This document shows, piece by piece, positions 21,303 to 31,256 of a stretch of DNA of 58,668 nt. Positions within the stretch are counted from its first letter, which is position 1. The number at the start of each line of letters is the position of its first letter. This stretch comes from a gamma proteobacterium NOR5-3 (GTDB taxonomy: Bacteria; Pseudomonadota; Gammaproteobacteria; Pseudomonadales; Halieaceae): NCBI GenBank assembly GCA_000158155.1, contig DS999405.1, forward strand, positions 1 through 58,668, written 5' to 3'. The notes beneath the pieces were generated by a model, which was not told the DNA's origin, did no database searches, and was given only the letters and a program-made list of their open reading frames with translations. The translations under genes and the position numbers were made by a program.

Positions 21303-22412
21303 ATGCTTCTGACGGACTGGTTTTTTACACGCAGAGACAAGTTGCTTGGTAGTCCTGCGTTTCATCAGGGTGTATTACGTTTTCCGCTGACGCGCTGGGT
21401 AGCGCGTCGTCGTGCGCGGGAACTTTTTGATATCACTGCGGGTTTTGTTTACTCCCAGGTGTTGTCTGCCTGTGTGCAGTTGGATCTCTTTGAACGTTTG
21501 TCGGCAGGTCCCATGACGAGCGTGCAGCTGGCCTCGGACTGCGCGATTCCCCGAGAGGGGCTGGTGAGGCTTTTGGATGCTGCAGCTGAGCTTCGGTTGG
21601 TGCAGCGCTGGGGTCGTGATGCCTGGCGCCTCGGTGACCTGGGTGCTGCAAGTCGGGGTAGCCCGGGTATTGCGGCCATGGTGCGCCATCATGAATTTCT
21701 TTACCGGGACCTTGCCGACCCACTCAAGCTGTTGCAGGACCGGTCTCAAAGCGCGCTTGGCGAGTATTGGGCTTACGCTGCACAGCCAGGTCGCAGTGAG
21801 GCGCAGAATGCGCAGCGCTACAGTGAGTTGATGGCGCAATCCCAGTCTTTCGTCGCCGATGACGTGCTGGCGCATTGTTCGCTGGATAGTCGACGTGAGC
21901 TTCTGGATGTGGGTGGCGGCAGTGGAGTTTTTGCCGCAGAGGCCTTGCGTCGTTTTCCCGGATTGCGCGCGCGTGTGTTCGATCTGCCGGATGTTGCCAG
22001 TCTTGCGGCGGAGCGTTTTGCGCGTGAGGGCTTGCCTGCGCGCGGGAGTGCGCTCGGCGGCGATATGTTCAAAGACGCGCTGCCTGGTGGTGCCGACGTC
22101 ATTAGTCTTATACGCATTCTTCATGATCACGACGATGAGCCCGTCATGCGTCTCTTGCGGGCCGCAAGACGCGCGATCAGCCCCGATGGACTGCTGCTGA
22201 TCGCCGAGCCCATGGCGGAAACCGCTGCGGCACCCGGTGTGGGCGCTTATTTTCATCTTTATTTGTGGGCTATGCGCAGCGGGCGACCAAGAAGTCCTCA
22301 AAAGATTCGCCAGATGTTGGAGCTGGCCGGGTTTGCTGATGTGCGGGAGCGGCGCACCTATCAGCCACTGCTTGTCAGGGTTTTGACCGCTCGTCCGGCC
22401 GCTCAAGAATGA
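21303..22412 (+). CDS. crtF: CrtF, hydroxycarotenoid O-methyltransferase
   Basis: 369-aa SAM-dependent methyltransferase with an N-terminal dimerisation/winged-helix part (residues ~35-110: VYSQVLSACVQLDLFERL) and a C-terminal catalytic domain with motif I LLDVGGGSGVFAAEAL and the SLIRILHDHDDE segment. It methylates the tertiary 1-hydroxyl made by CrtC. The presence of crtC and crtF points to methoxylated acyclic carotenoids of the spirilloxanthin series. The long ORF antisense to it is a shadow. Confidence 0.93.
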   Translation: MLLTDWFFTRRDKLLGSPAFHQGVLRFPLTRWVARRRARELFDITAGFVYSQVLSACVQLDLFERLSAGPMTSVQLASDCAIPREGLVRLLDAAAELRLVQRWGRDAWRLGDLGAASRGSPGIAAMVRHHEFLYRDLADPLKLLQDRSQSALGEYWAYAAQPGRSEAQNAQRYSELMAQSQSFVADDVLAHCSLDSRRELLDVGGGSGVFAAEALRRFPGLRARVFDLPDVASLAAERFAREGLPARGSALGGDMFKDALPGGADVISLIRILHDHDDEPVMRLLRAARRAISPDGLLLIAEPMAETAAAPGVGAYFHLYLWAMRSGRPRSPQKIRQMLELAGFADVRERRTYQPLLVRVLTARPAAQE

Positions 22413-22437
22413 TTGATGAAAGCTTTCATGTTTAATC

Positions 22438-22481
22438 TGTCATTTTTGCTTGACAGCGCTAGCTGTCCATATAAACTGACA
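22438..22481. promoter_or_regulatory. Tandem PpsR/CrtJ-type operators at bchC
   Basis: Two perfect TGT-N12-ACA sites, 22438-22455 and 22464-22481, starts 26 bp apart. Promoter elements TTGCTT (22446-22451) and TATAAA (22470-22475), spaced by 18, fall inside them. They probably drive the bchCXYZ-pufQLMCBA superoperon. Confidence 0.8.
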
Positions 22482-22523
22482 CCATGAACAGATTGTCGTG
22501 CACAGCGTAATGGGAGAGTCCTA

Positions 22524-23477
22524 ATGGTGGATCGCACAGCGACTGCCGTCGTATTTGAAAAGCCAGGGGTTATGTCTCTCAGAAATGTCGGGCTTATTGA
22601 GCCTGCCGATGGCGACTGCGTGGTTGAGGTTCTCTGGAGCGGTATCAGCACGGGCACCGAGCGACTCCTCTGGGACGGCCGCATGCCCGCCTTTCCCGGT
22701 CTGGAGTATCCGCTTGTTCCGGGCTACGAATCAGTGGGACGTGTTGTTGAGGCGGGTTCGTCCGGTCTGCGCAGTGTCGGCGACCTGGTGTTTGTGCCTG
22801 GCTCCGCCGGCTATACCGATGTCCGTGGATTATTCGGCGCCTCAGCAGAGATTCTGGTGGTCGGCGCCGATCGTCTCGTGGCCATCGATGAGTCCATCGG
22901 TGATCAGGGGATATTACTGGCCCTGGCTGCTACTGCGTATCACGCAGCCGTTCGCATTGGATCAGATGCATTGCCCGACCTGATTATTGGTCACGGCGTT
23001 CTGGGGCGTCTGCTGGCAAGAGTTGTTGCGGCTCTGGGCGGCGAAGCCCCAACCGTTTGGGAGACCAACACGCAGCGTCACGCCGGTGCCGATGGCTACG
23101 TGGTGCTTACCCCCGATGCCGATACGCGCCGAGACTACAAAGTGATTGCCGATGTCAGTGGCGATGCAAATATTCTCGATAACCTGATTGCGCGGCTCTC
23201 GCCGGGTGGGCAGGTCATTCTCGCGGGCTTTTATCACGCCCCGTTGAACTTTAGTTTTCCGCCGGCATTTCAGCGTGAAGTGTCGTTTTCCATTGCAGCT
23301 GAGTGGCAGAAATCTGATCTTGAATCGGCGCTAAGTCTGGTTCGAGCTCAGTCTTTGTCGCTTGACGGCCTAATTACTCACCATCAGTCCGTACGTGCCG
23401 CCGCACCTGCTTACCGCATGGCCTTTGGTGACCCGGACTGTCTGAAGATGGTTCTCGATTGGAGGTGCATGCACTGA
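22524..23477 (+). CDS. bchC: BchC, 3-hydroxyethyl bacteriochlorophyllide a dehydrogenase
   Basis: 317-aa zinc-free MDR-family dehydrogenase oxidising the C3 1-hydroxyethyl group (made by BchF) to acetyl, the last ring-A step to bacteriochlorophyllide a. The family segments SGISTGTERLLWDGRMPAFP, YPLVPGYESVGRVVEAG and LIIGHGVLGRLLARV (nucleotide fold) are present. ATG with GGGAGAG upstream. First gene of the bchCXYZ-puf superoperon. Confidence 0.95.
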   Translation: MVDRTATAVVFEKPGVMSLRNVGLIEPADGDCVVEVLWSGISTGTERLLWDGRMPAFPGLEYPLVPGYESVGRVVEAGSSGLRSVGDLVFVPGSAGYTDVRGLFGASAEILVVGADRLVAIDESIGDQGILLALAATAYHAAVRIGSDALPDLIIGHGVLGRLLARVVAALGGEAPTVWETNTQRHAGADGYVVLTPDADTRRDYKVIADVSGDANILDNLIARLSPGGQVILAGFYHAPLNFSFPPAFQREVSFSIAAEWQKSDLESALSLVRAQSLSLDGLITHHQSVRAAAPAYRMAFGDPDCLKMVLDWRCMH

Positions 23478-24457
23478 TGAACAAGGCTGTTACTCAATAT
23501 ACACCCGGTGACGACGAGGGCTCTTTGCTTGCGAGCTCGGACGACGGCGCATCCAAAACCCAGATAATCGCTATTTATGGCAAGGGCGGTATCGGCAAAA
23601 GTTTCACCCTGGCTAACCTCTCTTACATGATGGCTCAGCAAGGCAAGAAGGTGCTGCTCATTGGTTGTGATCCCAAGAGTGATACCACCTCGCTTCTGTT
23701 TGGAGGCAAGGCATGTCCAACCATTATTGAAACCGCCTCAAAGAAGAAAGCGGCGGGCGAGGAGTTGGTGATAGGCGACGTGTGCTTTAAGCGCGATGGT
23801 GTTTTTGCCATGGAGCTTGGGGGGCCGGAAGTCGGCCGGGGCTGCGGTGGACGCGGCATCATTCACGGTTTTGAAACACTCGAGAAACTGGGCTTCCACG
23901 ATTGGGATTTTGATTTCGTACTGCTGGACTTCCTCGGCGACGTCGTCTGTGGGGGCTTTGGCTTACCTATCGCACGAGACATGTGCCAGAAAGTTATCGT
24001 CGTTGCCTCGAACGATCTTCAGTCACTTTATGTTGCTAACAACGTGTGTTCGGCGGTGGAGTACTTCCGTCGCCTGGGTGGTAATGTCGGTGTGGCTGGT
24101 ATGGTCACGAACAAAGATGATGGTACCGGTGAAGCTGCAGCGTTCTGCAAAGCTGTGGGTATACCTGAGCTTGCTGCTATTCCTGCCGATGAAGATATTC
24201 GCCGCAAGAGTGCCAACTACGAAATCGTCGGGCGTCCTGATGGTCAGTGGGGTTCCCTCTTCGCCAATCTGGCCGCTGCAATTACCGATGCGCCACCTCT
24301 GCAGCCCAACACGCTGACTCAAGATGAGCTGCTCGAATTGTTTGATGGCGATGCCGTCGGTCGCGATGTTGTGTTGCAGCCCGCTACCATCGACGAGCTA
24401 TGTAACCTCGAGGCGCTCAATCGTCCATCACTTGAGGTGATTTACGACGATGTCTGA
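23477..24457 (+). CDS. bchX: BchX, chlorophyllide a reductase iron protein
   Basis: 326-aa NifH-like ATPase, the electron donor of the COR complex (BchXYZ) that reduces chlorophyllide a at ring B. P-loop GKGGIGKS at residues 35-42, switch II region [16 protein letters not shown], and the Cys ligands of the 4Fe-4S cluster in GPEVGRGCGGRG and GDVVCGG. The ATG overlaps the bchC stop (TGATG) and is preceded by a strong GGAGGTG. The N-terminal ~28 residues are a variable extension. Confidence 0.96.
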   Translation: MNKAVTQYTPGDDEGSLLASSDDGASKTQIIAIYGKGGIGKSFTLANLSYMMAQQGKKVLLIGCDPKSDTTSLLFGGKACPTIIETASKKKAAGEELVIGDVCFKRDGVFAMELGGPEVGRGCGGRGIIHGFETLEKLGFHDWDFDFVLLDFLGDVVCGGFGLPIARDMCQKVIVVASNDLQSLYVANNVCSAVEYFRRLGGNVGVAGMVTNKDDGTGEAAAFCKAVGIPELAAIPADEDIRRKSANYEIVGRPDGQWGSLFANLAAAITDAPPLQPNTLTQDELLELFDGDAVGRDVVLQPATIDELCNLEALNRPSLEVIYDDV

Positions 24458-25919
24458 GTCTGTGACCACTGTTGACCCCGCAAATCTTATCGCTAGTTCT
24501 GGCGCTGAAGAAACCGTGTCGGGCTGTCATGCAGGCGCTGACACCATGAAGGATGCGGCTGCGAAAGCAGGCAAGAGCGATGTTCTTGACCAGTATGCAA
24601 AAGACTACCCCACGGGCCCGCACGATCAGCCACAGAGTATGTGTCCGGCATTTGGCTCACTCCGGGTGGGCTTGCGCATGCGCCGCACAGCAACAGTGTT
24701 GTGTGGATCAGCCTGCTGTGTGTACGGACTGACCTTTACCTCGCATTTTTACGGCGCTCGCCGCACTGTCGGCTATGTGCCTTTCGACTCGGAGACCCTG
24801 GTCACCGGAAAGCTGTTTGAAGATCTGCGGGAGGCCACTTACCAACTCGCGGATCCTGATAAGTACGATGCCATTGTCTTGATTAACCTGTGCGTGCCGA
24901 CTGCTTCGGGTGTTCCGCTGGAGCTGATACCCAGAGAAATCAATGGCGTGCGCGTCGTGGGTATCGACGTTCCAGGATTTGGTGTGCCGACGCATGCCGA
25001 AGCCAAAGATATTCTTGCCGGCGCGATGTTGTCCTACGCACGATCCGAAGCGGAGCAGGGGCCTGTTGCCCGGCCTACCAGCGATGCCTCCGGTCGGCCC
25101 ACCGTTGCCTTGGTGGGTGAGATATTCCCGGTAGATGCCATCATGATCGGCCGCATGCTCGAGCCCATGGGTCTGGCGGCGGGGCCTATCGTCCCCACGC
25201 GCGAATGGCGCGAACTCTATTCCGCTCTGGCCAGTCCGATTGCCGCCATGCTGCACCCGTTTTACACAGCTACAGCGCGAGAGTTTTCATCTGCGGGTAG
25301 AGCGCTTGTGGGTTCTGCTCCGGTAGGACACGACGGTACGGCTGCGTGGCTGGCTAATATCGCTGATAAGGCCGGTGTTTCCGCTGACGTTCTGGCTAAG
25401 ACCAGCAACGCTCTGTTGCCCGCTATACGCGGCGCACTGCAGGCCGCACCTATCGATGCGCGAATCACCTTGTCCGGCTACGAGGGTTCTGAACTTCTGG
25501 TGGCTCGTTTGCTTATTGAAGCGGGCGCTGACCTTCGTTACGTCGGCACTGCCTGCCCCCGTACTCAGTGGTCGGATGACGATCGCAATTGGTTGGAGTC
25601 GCGCGGCGTGCACGTGAATTACCGCGCATCTCTGGAAGACGATATTGCGGCTGTAGAAGAGTTTCAGCCCGATCTTGCCATAGGCACCACGCCAGTGGTT
25701 CAACATGCAAAAGAGAAAGCGATCCCCGGACTGTACTTTACCAACCTGATTTCAGCGCGGCCCCTCATGGGTCCGGCGGGACCAGGCTCACTCGCCCAGG
25801 TGATTAATACCGCGGTCGCGAACAAAGAGCGGTTTACTCGCATGGAAGCGTTTTTTGCTGGTGTCGGAACCGGTGCAACTTCGGGAATCTGGCCCACATC
25901 ACCGGGGAGGCCTGCCTAG
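24450..25919 (+). CDS. bchY: BchY, chlorophyllide a reductase subunit Y
   Basis: 489-aa NifD-like catalytic subunit of chlorophyllide a reductase. Conserved segments include [20 protein letters not shown] and [17 protein letters not shown] with FeS-ligand cysteines, and [20 protein letters not shown] near the C-terminus. The start overlaps the bchX end by eight bases. The Ser/Ala-rich first ~45 residues are not conserved. Confidence 0.95.
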   Translation: MSESVTTVDPANLIASSGAEETVSGCHAGADTMKDAAAKAGKSDVLDQYAKDYPTGPHDQPQSMCPAFGSLRVGLRMRRTATVLCGSACCVYGLTFTSHFYGARRTVGYVPFDSETLVTGKLFEDLREATYQLADPDKYDAIVLINLCVPTASGVPLELIPREINGVRVVGIDVPGFGVPTHAEAKDILAGAMLSYARSEAEQGPVARPTSDASGRPTVALVGEIFPVDAIMIGRMLEPMGLAAGPIVPTREWRELYSALASPIAAMLHPFYTATAREFSSAGRALVGSAPVGHDGTAAWLANIADKAGVSADVLAKTSNALLPAIRGALQAAPIDARITLSGYEGSELLVARLLIEAGADLRYVGTACPRTQWSDDDRNWLESRGVHVNYRASLEDDIAAVEEFQPDLAIGTTPVVQHAKEKAIPGLYFTNLISARPLMGPAGPGSLAQVINTAVANKERFTRMEAFFAGVGTGATSGIWPTSPGRPA

Positions 25920-27403
25920 TGCTAGTTCTTGATCACGATCGTGCCGGCGGCTACTGGGGTAGTGTTTACGTTTTCACCGCCATTAAAGGTTTGCAGGTAA
26001 TCATCGACGGACCTGTAGGCTGTGAGAATCTCCCGGTCACTTCAGTGTTGCATTACACCGACGCTTTGCCGCCTCACGAATTGCCTATTGTGGTTACCGG
26101 ATTGGCTGAAGAAGAGCTTGGTCAGACCGGTACAGAAACGGCACTGCGACGCGCTCACAAATCTCTGGACCCCAATGTCCCCTCGGTTGTTGTGACCGGC
26201 TCCATTGCCGAAATGATCGGCGGCGGTGTGACACCCCGGGATACCAACATCGAGCGTTTTCTGCCCAGGACTATTGACGAAGACCAGTGGCAAAGTGCCG
26301 ACCGTGCGCTTTACTGGTTGTGGGATCGCTATGGCAACAGTAAGAAAAAGAAAGCGGCCAAAAAGAAAGAAACAGCAAAAGTCGAAGGTGCCAAGCCCAA
26401 GGTCAACATTATTGGCCCAATTTACGGCTGCTTTAATACCTGGTCTGATCTTGCAGAAATACAGCGACTAATCGAGGGGATCGGCGCTGAGGTAAACCTG
26501 ACCTTTCCCATGAGCGTTGATCTGAGTGATGTGCCAAAGCTTGCGGATGCCGAAGTGAATGTCTGTATGTACCGTGAGTTCGGACGCAAGTTGTGTGAAG
26601 CGCTGGAAAAGCCATTTCTACAGGCGCCCATCGGGCTCCACTCAACTACCGCCTTTTTAGAGTCACTTGGCGAGTTGCTGGGCCTGGATCCGCAGCCGTT
26701 TATCGAGCAAGAAAAGCACAGCACCATTAAGCCTCTGTGGGATCTTTGGCGCTCTGTCACTCAGGACTTTTTTGGCACCGCCAGCTTTGGCGTGGCCGCC
26801 AGCGAGACTTACTCCCGGGGCCTGCGTCATTTTCTCGAAGATGAGCTGGGTATGCCCTGCAGCTTTGCTTTCTCACGGTGCGCCGGGAAAAAAACCGACA
26901 ACGAGGAAGTGCGCGCCGCTATTGCCGAGAGCGCGCCGCTCATCGTGTTCGGTAGTTACAACGAGCGTATGTATCTGGCCGAGAGTCAATCACGGTCAAT
27001 TTACATACCGGCCTCATTGCCGGGCGCCGTTGTCCGCCGACACACGGGTACGCCCTTTATGGGCTATGCCGGTGCCTGCTATGTATTACAGGAAGTGTGT
27101 AACGCCTTGTTTGACGCGCTCTTCCACATTTTGCCCCTGGGGACAGAGCTGGATCAGGTTGATGCCACCCCGGCGCGACTCAATGTCGCTCTGAACTGGG
27201 ACCGCGAGGCTGAGACGCTATTGGAGCAGCAGCTGGAGCGGGAGCCTGTCCTCATAAGAATTTCTGTAGCGAAGCGTTTGCGTGACGCTGCGGAAAAACG
27301 AGCCAGAGAGGCAGGCGTGGATACCGTAGGTGTTGAGCATCTGGATGCCAGTGTCAGAGCCAGATCAGATTCAAGCGCTGTCACCGAGGCGGAGACCGCG
27401 TAG
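25919..27403 (+). CDS. bchZ: BchZ, chlorophyllide a reductase subunit Z
   Basis: 494-aa NifK-like subunit pairing with BchY. N-terminal [20 protein letters not shown] and [20 protein letters not shown] are typical, as is the C-terminal PCP_red-like tail ([20 protein letters not shown]). A lysine-rich insertion ([13 protein letters not shown], nt ~26341-26379) separates the N-terminal part from [13 protein letters not shown] start overlapping the bchY stop by one base (TAGTG). Confidence 0.95.
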   Translation: MLVLDHDRAGGYWGSVYVFTAIKGLQVIIDGPVGCENLPVTSVLHYTDALPPHELPIVVTGLAEEELGQTGTETALRRAHKSLDPNVPSVVVTGSIAEMIGGGVTPRDTNIERFLPRTIDEDQWQSADRALYWLWDRYGNSKKKKAAKKKETAKVEGAKPKVNIIGPIYGCFNTWSDLAEIQRLIEGIGAEVNLTFPMSVDLSDVPKLADAEVNVCMYREFGRKLCEALEKPFLQAPIGLHSTTAFLESLGELLGLDPQPFIEQEKHSTIKPLWDLWRSVTQDFFGTASFGVAASETYSRGLRHFLEDELGMPCSFAFSRCAGKKTDNEEVRAAIAESAPLIVFGSYNERMYLAESQSRSIYIPASLPGAVVRRHTGTPFMGYAGACYVLQEVCNALFDALFHILPLGTELDQVDATPARLNVALNWDREAETLLEQQLEREPVLIRISVAKRLRDAAEKRAREAGVDTVGVEHLDASVRARSDSSAVTEAETA

Positions 27404-27458
27404 GTGCCAGGCCAAAAAAAATCAGAAGTTGCGAGCCAAAACCGGGGAGGGCGGAGGC

Positions 27459-27695
27459 ATGCAGGAAGCTGGGAAAGTCGAAGTAGGAGCACAGCAAGTG
27501 CGACAGACAGATAGAAGAAGTTACCGAATATTGTTAGCCATGGCTGTGAGCTGCTTTTTTGTGGTTAGCCTCATGACGCGACTGTTGCCCCGGGCTTTAC
27601 GGCCATTTGCAGCGAGCGCGCGCAAACGAGAGTCGTGTTTTGAAGAAGCGCGTCGAGTCGCCCTCGCGGTGATTCCCTATGCGTTCGAGTGGTAA
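27459..27695 (+). CDS. pufQ: PufQ-like protein
   Basis: 78-aa protein with one membrane segment (ILLAMAVSCFFVVSLMTRLL) and a short basic/acidic C-terminal tail ending in AVIPYAFEW. Size, single helix, the ARKRESCFEEARR stretch and position between bchZ and the puf structural genes match PufQ, a small protein needed for normal bacteriochlorophyll levels in Rhodobacter. Sequence similarity to PufQ is weak by eye. ATG chosen, with GGGGAGGG seven bases upstream; a longer frame upstream overlaps bchZ and is unlikely. Confidence 0.75.
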   Translation: MQEAGKVEVGAQQVRQTDRRSYRILLAMAVSCFFVVSLMTRLLPRALRPFAASARKRESCFEEARRVALAVIPYAFEW

Positions 27696-27783
27696 TTGAG
27701 TAGCAAAAACAAACCGTGACGCCGAGGCGCCACGCAAGAGTTATTGATAGTTTCCCGTTGTTGGCGGGCTTGGAGGTTACGGC

Positions 27784-28611
27784 ATGTCCATGTTGAGCTT
27801 TGAGAGGAAGTACCGGGTACGTGGTGGCACGTTGCTTGGCGGCGATCTCTTTGATTTCTGGGTAGGGCCGTTTTACGTCGGCTTTTTCGGAGTGACCACT
27901 ATATTTTTTAGTGTGGTCGGAACAGCGTTGATTCTCTACGGCGCTGCCATGGGGCCCACCTGGAACGTCTGGCAAATCAGTATCGCGCCGCCGGATCTTT
28001 CCTACGGCCTGGGCCTTGCGCCCCTTATGGAAGGGGGGTTGTGGCAGATCATCACCTTGTGTGCGATCGGCGCATTCAGTTCCTGGGCATTACGAGAGGT
28101 GGAGATTTCCCGGAAACTCGGTATGGGACTGCACGTGCCTTTTGCATTTGCTGTAGCTATTTTTGCCTATATCGCTTTGGTTGTAATTCGACCGTTCTTG
28201 CTGGGTGCCTGGGGGCACGGTTTTCCTTACGGAATTCTCAGCCATCTCGATTGGGTGTCCAACGTTGGCTATCAGTACCTGCACTTTCATTACAACCCGG
28301 CGCATATGCTCGCAGTGAGTTTTTTCTTTACAACGACTCTTGCGCTTTCCATGCACGGCTCCTTGATCCTGGCGGTAACTAATCCCGGTGAAGACGATCC
28401 TGTGGTGAAAACGGGCGAACACGAAAACACCTTCTTCCGCGACGACGTGGGTTATTCCATCGGCGCTCTCGGAATTCACCGTCTTGGTTTGTTCCTGGCG
28501 CTGTCTGCCGGATTCTGGAGTGCGGTGTGCATCATTTTAAGTGGACCTTTCTGGACCCGCGGTTGGCCTGAATGGTGGAACTGGTGGCTAGAACTACCGG
28601 TCTGGTCTTGA
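27784..28611 (+). CDS. pufL: PufL, reaction centre L subunit
   Basis: 275-aa L subunit of the type II reaction centre, five membrane helices. Family segments: [20 protein letters not shown] at the start, [20 protein letters not shown] with bacteriochlorophyll-ligating His, and [12 protein letters not shown] near the non-haem iron His. GGAGG lies seven bases before ATG. Here pufL follows pufQ directly, without pufBA in between. Confidence 0.98.
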   Translation: MSMLSFERKYRVRGGTLLGGDLFDFWVGPFYVGFFGVTTIFFSVVGTALILYGAAMGPTWNVWQISIAPPDLSYGLGLAPLMEGGLWQIITLCAIGAFSSWALREVEISRKLGMGLHVPFAFAVAIFAYIALVVIRPFLLGAWGHGFPYGILSHLDWVSNVGYQYLHFHYNPAHMLAVSFFFTTTLALSMHGSLILAVTNPGEDDPVVKTGEHENTFFRDDVGYSIGALGIHRLGLFLALSAGFWSAVCIILSGPFWTRGWPEWWNWWLELPVWS

Positions 28612-28624
28612 GGGGAGAATTGCG

Positions 28625-29602
28625 ATGAGTCTTGAATATCAAAATATTTTTACACGGGTGCAGGTTCGCGGCCCTCACTATCCCGGCGTTTCCATTGGTG
28701 CGGAAAATGAGAATCGCATCGGTACACCGGTAGATAATTACTGGATGGGCAAGATCGGCGATGCGCAGATCGGGCCTTTCTACCTCGGCTCTCTTGGCCT
28801 GGCGTCCATTGTGTGCGGCTTTATCGCCTTTGAGATCATAGGTCTCAATATGTGGGCCTCAGTTAACTGGGACCCCGTGCAGTTCGTCAAGCAACTTTTC
28901 TGGCTGGCGTTGGAACCACCACCGCCGCAGTACGGCTTGAGTATTCCGCCTTTGAATGATGGTGGATGGTGGCTCATAGCGGGCTTCTTCCTCACGCTGT
29001 CGATCATGCTCTGGTGGTTGAGAACCTATCGGCGTGCCAAGGCGCTGGGTATGGGGCAGCATTTAACCTGGGCTTTTGCCGGTGCGATCTGGCTCTATCT
29101 GGTACTGGGTTTTATCCGCCCTTTATTGATGGGAAGTTGGAGTGAGGCGGTACCCTTCGGGATCTTCCCGCATCTTGATTGGACGGCGGCATTTTCTCTG
29201 CGCTACGGCAATCTCTTTTATAACCCATTCCACATGCTGTCCATTGTGTTCCTTTATGGATCAACCCTGCTGTTTGCCATGCACGGAGCAACGATTCTTG
29301 CCGTGACACGCTATGGCGGTGATCGCGAGATCGACCAGATCACGGATCGTGGAACAGCCTCCGAGCGGGCAGCATTGTTTTGGCGCTGGACCATGGGTTT
29401 TAACGCGTCCATGGAATCGATTCACCGATGGGCCTGGTGGTTTGCAGTCCTGACCGTGATAACGGGCGGTATCGGTATTTTGTTGACTGGCACGGTGGTG
29501 GACAACTGGTATCTCTGGGCAGTCAAGCATGGAGTCGCGCCAGGGTATCCATTACTTGAGGCAACACCTTTGGTCGATCCCCTGACTACGGGAGGTCAGT
29601 AA
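28625..29602 (+). CDS. pufM: PufM, reaction centre M subunit
   Basis: 325-aa M subunit, five membrane helices, pairing with PufL and binding the special pair, quinone A and iron. Typical segments: [33 protein letters not shown] and [15 protein letters not shown], then [14 protein letters not shown]. It begins 13 bases after pufL, with GGGGAG upstream, and its stop overlaps the pufC ATG (TAATG). Confidence 0.98.
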   Translation: MSLEYQNIFTRVQVRGPHYPGVSIGAENENRIGTPVDNYWMGKIGDAQIGPFYLGSLGLASIVCGFIAFEIIGLNMWASVNWDPVQFVKQLFWLALEPPPPQYGLSIPPLNDGGWWLIAGFFLTLSIMLWWLRTYRRAKALGMGQHLTWAFAGAIWLYLVLGFIRPLLMGSWSEAVPFGIFPHLDWTAAFSLRYGNLFYNPFHMLSIVFLYGSTLLFAMHGATILAVTRYGGDREIDQITDRGTASERAALFWRWTMGFNASMESIHRWAWWFAVLTVITGGIGILLTGTVVDNWYLWAVKHGVAPGYPLLEATPLVDPLTTGGQ

Positions 29603-30687
29603 TGAAAAACTCAATGCGCTTACTGGGTGCGGGAGCACTACTTGTCACCCTTGGTCTGGCGGGGTGCGAAAAGCCTCCGGTAGAGGTTGTTCAGCGGGGC
29701 TATCGCGGTACCGGCATGGAGCAGGTGATCAATCCCGGCACTTTTAAAGAGAGTGTCGCGGCAAATCAGGCGCCTGATGCGATTCCTGCAGTGCCGGCCA
29801 GCGGTCCTAAAGCTAAAGATGTCTATCAGAACGTGCAAGTGCTCGGTGATTTGAGTGCCGGTGAGTTTAATAGACTGATGGCGGCAATTACGGAGTGGGT
29901 ATCACCGGAAGAGGGGTGTACCTATTGCCACGGTATGGAAGGCTTCGCTGCCGACGACAAATACACCAAGAAAGTCGCGCGCGTTATGATCGCTATGACC
30001 CAACGGGCGAACGAAGAGTGGGGTGAAAAGCATACCGCGCCTACCGGCGTAACCTGCTACACCTGTCACCGTGGGCAGCCCGTACCTGAGTATGTGTGGA
30101 CCGAAGATCCGGGCCCGAAAATGGCGGCAGCATTAGCCAAGCATCCTACCGGTCAGAATATTGCAACGCCGGCGGTGGGTTACACATCACTGCCTTACGA
30201 TCCTTTCACGCCCTATCTTGAAGGCGACGCTGACATTCGCATGGCGGGCGACACGGCCCTGCCTACGGGCAACCGTAAGTCCATTAAGCAGACGGAGTGG
30301 ACCTATTCGCTGATGATGCATTTTTCTCAGTCTTTAGGTGTGAACTGTACTTATTGCCACAACTCGCGCGCATTTGCCAACTGGGAACAGAGTCCTCCCA
30401 CACGACTCAAGGCCTGGCATGGCATCCGTATGGTGCGGGAAATGAACAACGACTACATCGGCGACACGGTCGATTATTTACCGGATACGCGCAAGGGCCC
30501 CATGGGTGACCCGCTGAAGCTGGCATGTAATACCTGTCACCAGGGCGCTTACAAGCCACTCTATGGCGCGCCCATGCTCAAAGATTATCCGAACCTGGCC
30601 ACACAGTCGGCAGGTTCAAAACAGTTGATCTCAGCTTCCGCAAGCACCGAGTCCATGGCGACCGGCGCAACCGGTGGTGGAGAGTAA
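29602..30687 (+). CDS. pufC: PufC, tetrahaem reaction-centre cytochrome c
   Basis: 361-aa periplasmic lipoprotein cytochrome that re-reduces the photo-oxidised special pair. Signal peptide with lipobox LGLAGC (Cys22). Four CxxCH haem sites: CTYCH (His110), CYTCH (His156), CTYCH (His253) and CNTCH (His313), with the axial Met helices between them. The length fits the family (~340-360). It is the third gene of pufLMC, coupled to pufM by a one-base overlap. Confidence 0.97.
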   Translation: MKNSMRLLGAGALLVTLGLAGCEKPPVEVVQRGYRGTGMEQVINPGTFKESVAANQAPDAIPAVPASGPKAKDVYQNVQVLGDLSAGEFNRLMAAITEWVSPEEGCTYCHGMEGFAADDKYTKKVARVMIAMTQRANEEWGEKHTAPTGVTCYTCHRGQPVPEYVWTEDPGPKMAAALAKHPTGQNIATPAVGYTSLPYDPFTPYLEGDADIRMAGDTALPTGNRKSIKQTEWTYSLMMHFSQSLGVNCTYCHNSRAFANWEQSPPTRLKAWHGIRMVREMNNDYIGDTVDYLPDTRKGPMGDPLKLACNTCHQGAYKPLYGAPMLKDYPNLATQSAGSKQLISASASTESMATGATGGGE

Positions 30688-30830
30688 GAATCTGTAGTGC
30701 GCCCGCTTAGGCGGGGGCATTGGAGGTGCAGTGTCTAGTAGTACCTACTAAGGTGTCTGCAGCGCTGTGAAGGCCCCCAGTACGTTTTAGCGAATTGGGG
30801 AAACGTAGTTGACATGGGAGAAACCAAACC
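30688..30830 (+). promoter_or_regulatory. pufC-pufB intercistronic region with hairpins
   Basis: 143 bases with several potential RNA hairpins: CCCGC-TTAG-GCGGG (30702-30715), TAGTAG/CTACTA (near 30737-30750) and TACGTTT/AAACGTA (30781-30787 with 30801-30807). A GGGAG lies ahead of pufB. Such structures in puf mRNA of Rhodobacter set the antenna to reaction-centre ratio by controlling decay. The same role here is inferred. Confidence 0.55.
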
Positions 30831-30974
30831 ATGACTGAATCTAGCAGCCTTACAGGGCTCTCAGATGGTGCGGCCAGAGAATTTCACAGCTTGTATGTGA
30901 AAAGTACTCTGGGTTTTGTCGCAGTTGCCGTGGTCGCACACCTTCTGGTGTGGTCCTGGAGACCGTGGTTCTAA
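30831..30974 (+). CDS. pufB: PufB, LH1 antenna beta subunit
   Basis: 47-aa light-harvesting 1 beta polypeptide. N-terminal polar part, then one helix ([19 protein letters not shown]) with the bacteriochlorophyll-ligating His37 in AHLLVW and the conserved WRPWF end. His19 in EFHSLYV is the second conserved His of beta chains. It lies downstream of pufLMC, not upstream of pufL as in Rhodobacter. The stop codon is inside a palindrome. Confidence 0.96.
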   Translation: MTESSSLTGLSDGAAREFHSLYVKSTLGFVAVAVVAHLLVWSWRPWF

Positions 30975-30986
30975 GGAATTCCTTAG
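30971..30986 (+). repeat. 16-bp palindrome over pufB stop
   Basis: CTAAGGAATTCCTTAG, a perfect palindrome containing the pufB TAA. A second small inverted repeat, CACCTTAGGTG, follows before pufA. Possible mRNA stability elements between the antenna genes. Confidence 0.7.
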
Positions 30987-31041
30987 GCACTGAACCTGCG
31001 CTGCACCTTAGGTGTATCGCTTTTAACAAAGGAGATGCGTA

Positions 31042-31233
31042 ATGCATAAAATCTGGATGATCTTTGATCCACGTAGAATATTGGTGGCAAATGCCATCTT
31101 CCTTTTTACGTTAGCGATCTTGATACATTTCATTTTGCTGAGCACTGCGAAGTACAACTGGATCGAAGGTGATTCGATGGCAGGTGCTTCAACGGCCCAG
31201 CACATGGAAGCATTGCCCGCCTCGCGCAGCTAG
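31042..31233 (+). CDS. pufA: PufA, LH1 antenna alpha subunit
   Basis: 63-aa light-harvesting 1 alpha polypeptide. Family start [15 protein letters not shown], one membrane helix with the bacteriochlorophyll ligand in [10 protein letters not shown] and the NWIEG stretch after it. The C-terminal ~20 residues ([17 protein letters not shown]) are an extra tail of the kind often processed. ATG with AAAGGAG seven bases upstream. Last puf gene before a terminator hairpin. Confidence 0.97.
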   Translation: MHKIWMIFDPRRILVANAIFLFTLAILIHFILLSTAKYNWIEGDSMAGASTAQHMEALPASRS

Positions 31234-31256
31234 CGCACAGGGTATTGCTACTTAGT

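Noticed and set aside
21375-22406. 343-codon frame antisense to crtF
   Set aside because: Fully inside a clear crtF on the other strand; low-complexity composition without domains; a shadow of high-GC codon use.
30732-30749. TGT-N12-ACT match between pufC and pufB
   Set aside because: Single, imperfect, in mid-operon, with no partner at 25/26 bp; it is better explained by the TAGTAG/CTACTA hairpin there.
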